A stretch of DNA of 64,000 nt from DASPKX01 sp035627835 (lineage in GTDB: Bacteria; Verrucomicrobiota; Verrucomicrobiia; Limisphaerales; SXQI01), in assembly GCA_035627835.1 (NCBI GenBank), contig DASPKX010000069.1:11845-75844 (forward strand). The letters are read 5' to 3'. Position numbers and translations under genes: made by a program. This document shows, piece by piece, positions 60,230 through 64,000 of this stretch (within the stretch, counting starts at the first letter, position 1; the number at the start of each line of letters is the position of its first letter). Below the pieces are notes generated by a model. That model had not been told where the DNA came from, did no database searches, and was given only the letters and a program-made list of their open reading frames with translations.

Positions 60230-62185
60230 ATGAAACTCCTCCATCTGCTCGCTGTTTGCTTCCTCATTCCCGTGTTAGGGGCGATCCACCCCCTTGACCC
60301 GTTAACGCCCGAAGAGATCGAACTCGCGCGAGATATGGTAAGGTCAAGGGAGACAAATGCAACGTTTGTCACGGTAGCACTGAAGGAACCGCCCAAGGCT
60401 CTCACCGTTGCCTGGAGCGCTAACTCACCTGCGCAACGGGTTGCTGAAGTGGTGATGCTTCAAGGGTCGCTACTCTTGGCTGAGGTGGATTTGAATGAGA
60501 AAAAGATCGTTCGCTGGGAACGCCATTCGGACAAGCAACCGCGGCAGACGGACACTGAATACAAGGCGATCACGGAACTGGTGCGTGCGGACCCCGAGTG
60601 GAGAGCTGCCATTCACAAGCGTGGGATCACTGAGTTCGACAAAGTGTTTCTGAACATCTGGGCGTATGGCAACGAACGCGGCCACGGCAGCCCCCGCACA
60701 CGACTGATGCGTGTGCTCTCTCATTGGCGCGGTGATGGACTGAACGCCTACGGCCCAGCCATTGAGGGGTTGGAAGTGCTCGTTCAATGCGAGCCGCTTA
60801 AGGTTCTGGAGGTGATTGACGATGGTGTGCGGCCAATCTCAAAGGCTTCCACCGATTTTTTTCAACCCTCCCCTCGCCCATCTTCGCATCTCGGCCTGAA
60901 GCCATTGCGCATCGACCAGCCTGAAGGCGCGAGCTTCAGGATCCAGGAGAATGTCGTCCGCTGGGATTCGTGGCAGTTTCGTTTCTCCATGCATCCGCGC
61001 GATGGCCTGGTGCTGCATCAGGTGAGCTTCAACGATGCGGGCAAACAGCGGTCGGTGCTCTACCGTGCGAGTGTGTCAGAAATGATGGTTCCTTACGGGG
61101 ATCCAGATGGTCGGTGGCGGTGGCGCTCAGCCATTGATGAAGGGGAATACGGGCTGGGCAAATTATCGTGCCCGCTGGAGCACGGGAAAACCGCCCCTCC
61201 GCACGCCCAACTCTTGCCTGTCGTTTTTGCGGATGAAAGTGGCGCTCCCACCGAACTGCCCGCTCGCATCGCCATTTACGAGCGACAGGGTGAGAACCTT
61301 TGGAGCCATTGGGATTACGAAAATGGGGTCACTGGCCATCGAGCGCGCGAGTTGGTGATCGGCTTTATCGCCACGATCGGCAATTACGACTACGGCCTGA
61401 GCTGGGTATTCAAGCGCGATGGAAGCCTTGAGTTTGTGGCGGAACTGACGGGCATCCTGCTGACTAAAGGAGTGGACCATGAAGTGTGCGCGAACTGCCA
61501 GGAACCTCTGAAACCGGGCAAGGTAAAGCTGCGCGGTGATGAGCGGTATGGGACGTTAGTCGCTCCGCAGGTGATAGGCGTGAACCACCAGCACTACATC
61601 AACCTGCGCCTGGATTTCGATATTGATGGCCCCGAAAACGCCGTCAAAGAAATGAGCGCTAAGCGGGAGCGCTGGTGGAAAAATCCCGGGCAGAATGCTT
61701 TCGTGGCCGAACAGCGGGTATTTGGCCGCGAGAAGGAAGCGCGGAGGAAAAACAGCAGCGCGGCCCATCGGCACTGGGCGGTCGTAAATCCCAATCAACG
61801 GACAGCTTTGGGGCACAATGCCGGCTTCCTTATCGAGCCCGGAGCCACCACGTTGCCTTTCATGAAAACGTCAGCTCTGCCGCGCCAGATCGCCGGTTTT
61901 GTTGACTATCAATTCTTTGCCACCCGCTATTCCCCTGAGGAACTTTACGCGGCCGGTGATTTCCCTAGCCAGGCACTCAAGCGCGAGAATGTCCTCACGT
62001 TTGGAGAGAACAATGAATCTATCTTTAACGAAGACGTTGTCACGTGGGTCACCCTGGGCCTGACGCACATTCCGAGGCCGGAAGAATTCCCCGTCATGCC
62101 AGCGGCTAAGGCGACGCTGAAGCTAACGCCGAAAGGCTTCTTTGACCGAAACCCCGCGCTCTTCGATCCAGAAAGCAAGGACTAG
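60230..62185 (+). CDS. Secreted copper amine oxidase
   Basis: 651 residues from the ATG at 60230, giving the signal peptide MKLLHLLAVCFLIPVLGAIH; an ATG five codons earlier (60215) and a longer frame from 60149 exist. Tyr386 in TIGNYDYG is the topaquinone precursor, Asp303 in SAIDEGEYG the catalytic base, and His453, His455 (NHQHY) with His613 (GLTHIPRPEEFP) the copper ligands. The N-terminal D2/D3-type region HPLDPLTPEEIELARDMV is also typical. These enzymes oxidise primary amines to aldehyde, hydrogen peroxide and ammonia, here in the periplasm. All cofactor-site residues are kept, so it should be active. Stop codon overlaps the next gene in CTAG. Confidence 0.96.
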   Translation: MKLLHLLAVCFLIPVLGAIHPLDPLTPEEIELARDMVRSRETNATFVTVALKEPPKALTVAWSANSPAQRVAEVVMLQGSLLLAEVDLNEKKIVRWERHSDKQPRQTDTEYKAITELVRADPEWRAAIHKRGITEFDKVFLNIWAYGNERGHGSPRTRLMRVLSHWRGDGLNAYGPAIEGLEVLVQCEPLKVLEVIDDGVRPISKASTDFFQPSPRPSSHLGLKPLRIDQPEGASFRIQENVVRWDSWQFRFSMHPRDGLVLHQVSFNDAGKQRSVLYRASVSEMMVPYGDPDGRWRWRSAIDEGEYGLGKLSCPLEHGKTAPPHAQLLPVVFADESGAPTELPARIAIYERQGENLWSHWDYENGVTGHRARELVIGFIATIGNYDYGLSWVFKRDGSLEFVAELTGILLTKGVDHEVCANCQEPLKPGKVKLRGDERYGTLVAPQVIGVNHQHYINLRLDFDIDGPENAVKEMSAKRERWWKNPGQNAFVAEQRVFGREKEARRKNSSAAHRHWAVVNPNQRTALGHNAGFLIEPGATTLPFMKTSALPRQIAGFVDYQFFATRYSPEELYAAGDFPSQALKRENVLTFGENNESIFNEDVVTWVTLGLTHIPRPEEFPVMPAAKATLKLTPKGFFDRNPALFDPESKD

Positions 62186-63120
62186 AAAACAGTCGGGACG
62201 CCTTCGTCCAGGATGCGGATTCGATCGAGCAGCCCTTCTCGCTGCGCTAACTCACGAAGCCAGCGCGGCGGCTCGTCCATAGCCTCAAACGAGAGCTTAA
62301 ATGTGCCGTAATGCATAGGGATCATCACCTTTGCCCCGATCTCCTTGAACACGCGCAAGGCTTCGTCCGGTCCCATGTGAACATGCCGGAATGAATCGGG
62401 ATAGTAGGCGCCGATCGGCAACATCGCGATCTCAGGAAGAAGCCGCCTGCCGATCTCATGAAAGCAATCCGAATAGGCACTGTCGCCTGCGTGATAGAGG
62501 CGGCGGCCCTGGTGTTCGATCAGGAAGCCGCCAAACCCGCGATGCTCGTCATGAATGTTACGCGCTCCCCAATGTTTGCACGGGGTCAGAGTGACCTTCC
62601 AATCCTTGAAGGTGAAGCTCTCGTACCATTGCAGCTCCACGATTTGGGAGAAGCCAAGCCCCTTGGCTAATTCGCCCATACCCCATGGACAGACGGCGAT
62701 GCGTGGCGCTTTGGGCAACTGTTTGAGAGAGGGACGATGAAAATGGTCGTAATGCGCGTGTGTGAGCAGCACCAGGTCAATCTGCGGCAGATCGCAGATT
62801 TTCAGGCCTGCGTGGCGCAAGCGCTTGAGCAGAAAAAGCCAGTTCGCGAAGTTCGGGTCGATGAGAATGTTGAGGTCGGAGAACTGGATCAGGAATGAAG
62901 CATGGCCAATCCATGTGATCGACACCTCGCCCGGAACCAGCCGCGGAAACTCAGGCCGCAGGCATTGCCCACTGCGCTTGGTGAGCCAACCTTTCCAGAC
63001 CATTTCATAGAAGAAGGTCCGCGGGTTGAAATGATTACTGGGAGTTAATTCCTTGAAGGAGCGCGGGATGCGGCGTTTGCGCTTAAGCGGTTGGCCATGG
63101 GAGCTGGGGTCTCCTTTCAT
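62182..63120 (-). CDS. Metallo-beta-lactamase-fold hydrolase, UlaG/NAPE-PLD-like
   Basis: 312 residues. ITWIGHASFLIQFSDLNILIDP followed by VLLTHAHYDHFHRPSL gives the HxHxDH zinc motif; YHAGDSAYSDCFHEIG supplies the bridging Asp, and MIPMHYGTFKLSFEAM the last His. The order and the GHAS opening fit the UlaG/N-acyl-phosphatidylethanolamine phospholipase D-like group. The N-terminus (KRKRRIPRSFKELTPSNHFN) is basic and has no signal peptide. Actual substrate is unknown. Convergent with the amine oxidase; stop codons overlap. Confidence 0.93.
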   Translation of the reverse strand: MKGDPSSHGQPLKRKRRIPRSFKELTPSNHFNPRTFFYEMVWKGWLTKRSGQCLRPEFPRLVPGEVSITWIGHASFLIQFSDLNILIDPNFANWLFLLKRLRHAGLKICDLPQIDLVLLTHAHYDHFHRPSLKQLPKAPRIAVCPWGMGELAKGLGFSQIVELQWYESFTFKDWKVTLTPCKHWGARNIHDEHRGFGGFLIEHQGRRLYHAGDSAYSDCFHEIGRRLLPEIAMLPIGAYYPDSFRHVHMGPDEALRVFKEIGAKVMIPMHYGTFKLSFEAMDEPPRWLRELAQREGLLDRIRILDEGVPTVF

Positions 63121-63295
63121 TAATTCGCGTTCCTGCGATTAGGCTAACGCAGAGCGCGGGAAAGGAAAAGCCGGAGAGTGTCGTGGAACAAACGATGAGG
63201 GATTTCCCCACTGCAACCATTCTCATCCCGCGCTGAGTATCGAAAATCGGTCCCGGCGCTTGCGTTCGCCGGCGCAGCATACATTCTCCAGAAGA

Positions 63296-63745
63296 ATGGA
63301 ACCGCAATCGCAAGTCAGCGAGGTGGCTCATGTGATTCAACTCTCAGTTGCGCCGGTCTTTCTGATGGCTGGCATTGGCGGGCTGCTGGGGGTGCTGACG
63401 AATCGCCTGGGGCGCATCATTGATCGCGCCCGCCTGATCGAGGAGAAGCTTGGCCAGGGCACGCCCCAGGAGCGTGAAGCTGGCCAGGCCAGGTTGCTGG
63501 TCTTTTCCAAAAGGGCGCGGTTGGTGAACTATGCCATCACCCTCTGCACCGCATGCGCCTCGATGGTTTGCCTGGTGATCATCTGCCTATTCGGAGGGGC
63601 GCTGCTCTCCGTTGATTTGGCGGCTTTGATCAGCCTGCTGTTCGTGGCGGCAATGCTGTCCCTCTTCTCAGCGCTGATCTGCTTTCTTGGTGAGATTCGC
63701 CTGGCGACGCGAAGCCTGCGGATTGGAGCAACCACCAAAGGTTGA
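63296..63745 (+). CDS. DUF2721 membrane protein
   Basis: 149 residues from the ATG at 63296 (MEPQSQVSEVAHVIQLSVAP). Three transmembrane helices are seen (about 12-35, 85-108 and 112-135). The loop VLTNRLGRIIDRARLIEEKL is the mark of DUF2721, a family of bacterial membrane proteins of unknown role. A longer frame from 63260 adds 12 residues that break the pattern. The rpe gene starts 70 bases later on the same strand. Confidence 0.88.
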   Translation: MEPQSQVSEVAHVIQLSVAPVFLMAGIGGLLGVLTNRLGRIIDRARLIEEKLGQGTPQEREAGQARLLVFSKRARLVNYAITLCTACASMVCLVIICLFGGALLSVDLAALISLLFVAAMLSLFSALICFLGEIRLATRSLRIGATTKG

Positions 63746-63815
63746 TCTGGGAATAGTTGCTCAAGGGATCGGGGCGCTATTGACGCAAGGGGGCGTTTAA
63801 GTAGCCTTCGGACGG

Positions 63816-64000
63816 ATGATTATTGCCCCGTCGTTGCTGGCGGCTAATTTCGGCAAGCTGGCAGAGGAGACCAAGAGAGTTGAGCGCGCAAAGGCTGATT
63901 GGCTGCACCTCGACATCATGGATGGGCACTTCGTCCCGAACATCTCCTTCGGCCCTGAAGTCGTCCGAATCCTCCGCCCCGTGACGGATATTTTCTTCGA
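63816..64000 (+). CDS. rpe: Ribulose-phosphate 3-epimerase (5' part, runs off the window)
   Basis: The ATG at 63816 opens a frame of 61 codons that continues past the right edge. MIIAPSLLAANFGKLAEETKRV and DWLHLDIMDGHFVPNISFGP match the N-terminus of Rpe: the Ser in APSLLAA and the His and Asp of HLDIMDGHFVPN are active-site and metal residues. It interconverts ribulose 5-phosphate and xylulose 5-phosphate in the pentose phosphate pathway. Confidence 0.96.
   Translation, partial: MIIAPSLLAANFGKLAEETKRVERAKADWLHLDIMDGHFVPNISFGPEVVRILRPVTDIFF

Overview
The window looks like a chromosomal segment of a free-living Verrucomicrobiota bacterium, probably near the Pedosphaera/Limisphaera group. The evidence is indirect: secreted beta-rich proteins ending in FFRLxxP-type tails, a prepilin-type protein with the Verrucomicrobial/Planctomycete H-x-G C-terminus, a Minf_1886-type conserved protein, several DUF1080 and ThuA sugar-degradation domains, and many genes with no Shine-Dalgarno sequence. 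There is no rRNA, CRISPR array, prophage or intact transposase. One tRNA gene (Leu, CAG) is present.

Region by region. 1-8 kb (minus strand): end of a Tat-exported sugar isomerase/epimerase-like gene, a secreted CBM/Ig-like protein, and a LuxR-type response regulator coupled by an ATGA overlap to a very large beta-propeller sensor kinase. 8-19.4 kb: LOG-family hydrolase, a secreted three-LamG protein, an fmdB-led three-gene operon ending in a peptidase-like protein that has lost its zinc motif, and a sugar-catabolism cluster (DUF1080, ThuA-DUF1080 fusion, Gfo/Idh/MocA oxidoreductase) around a glycosyltransferase pair. 19.4-23.8 kb: a gene-poor accessory stretch with a GT-rich tract, a 21-bp tandem repeat, an orphan Imm50-like immunity gene, a hairpin cluster, a prepilin-like gene and a 162-bp MITE-like element with 12-bp terminal inverted repeats flanked by TA. 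24-27.7 kb (plus): GNAT and ABC ATPase overlapping by ATGA, DUF2007, FAD-linked oxidase, FHA protein. 27.8-41 kb (almost all minus): acyltransferase-like/dinG/tilS/ftsH, then kamA/nth/WalJ-like hydrolase, then an RnfD-like membrane protein with two tandem DUF2330 proteins. 41-50 kb: response regulator divergent from an ethylene-receptor-like hybrid kinase, then a leuS / 46-aa / Minf_1886 / M16 peptidase operon. 50-64 kb: DUF2339 giant membrane protein, LysR regulator, a hybrid kinase lacking its phosphoacceptor histidine, uvrA with a Uma2-like gene, tRNA-Leu, copper amine oxidase, metallo-hydrolase, DUF2721 and the start of rpe.

The most unusual items are the hybrid histidine kinase at 41.8-44.2 kb, whose N-terminus matches the ETR1-type ethylene-binding domain including the copper-ligand Cys and His, and the RnfD-like/DUF2330/DUF2330 operon, whose two exported proteins share a thioredoxin-like WCDPC motif. 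Functions are assigned by reading the sequence only; no database search was run.
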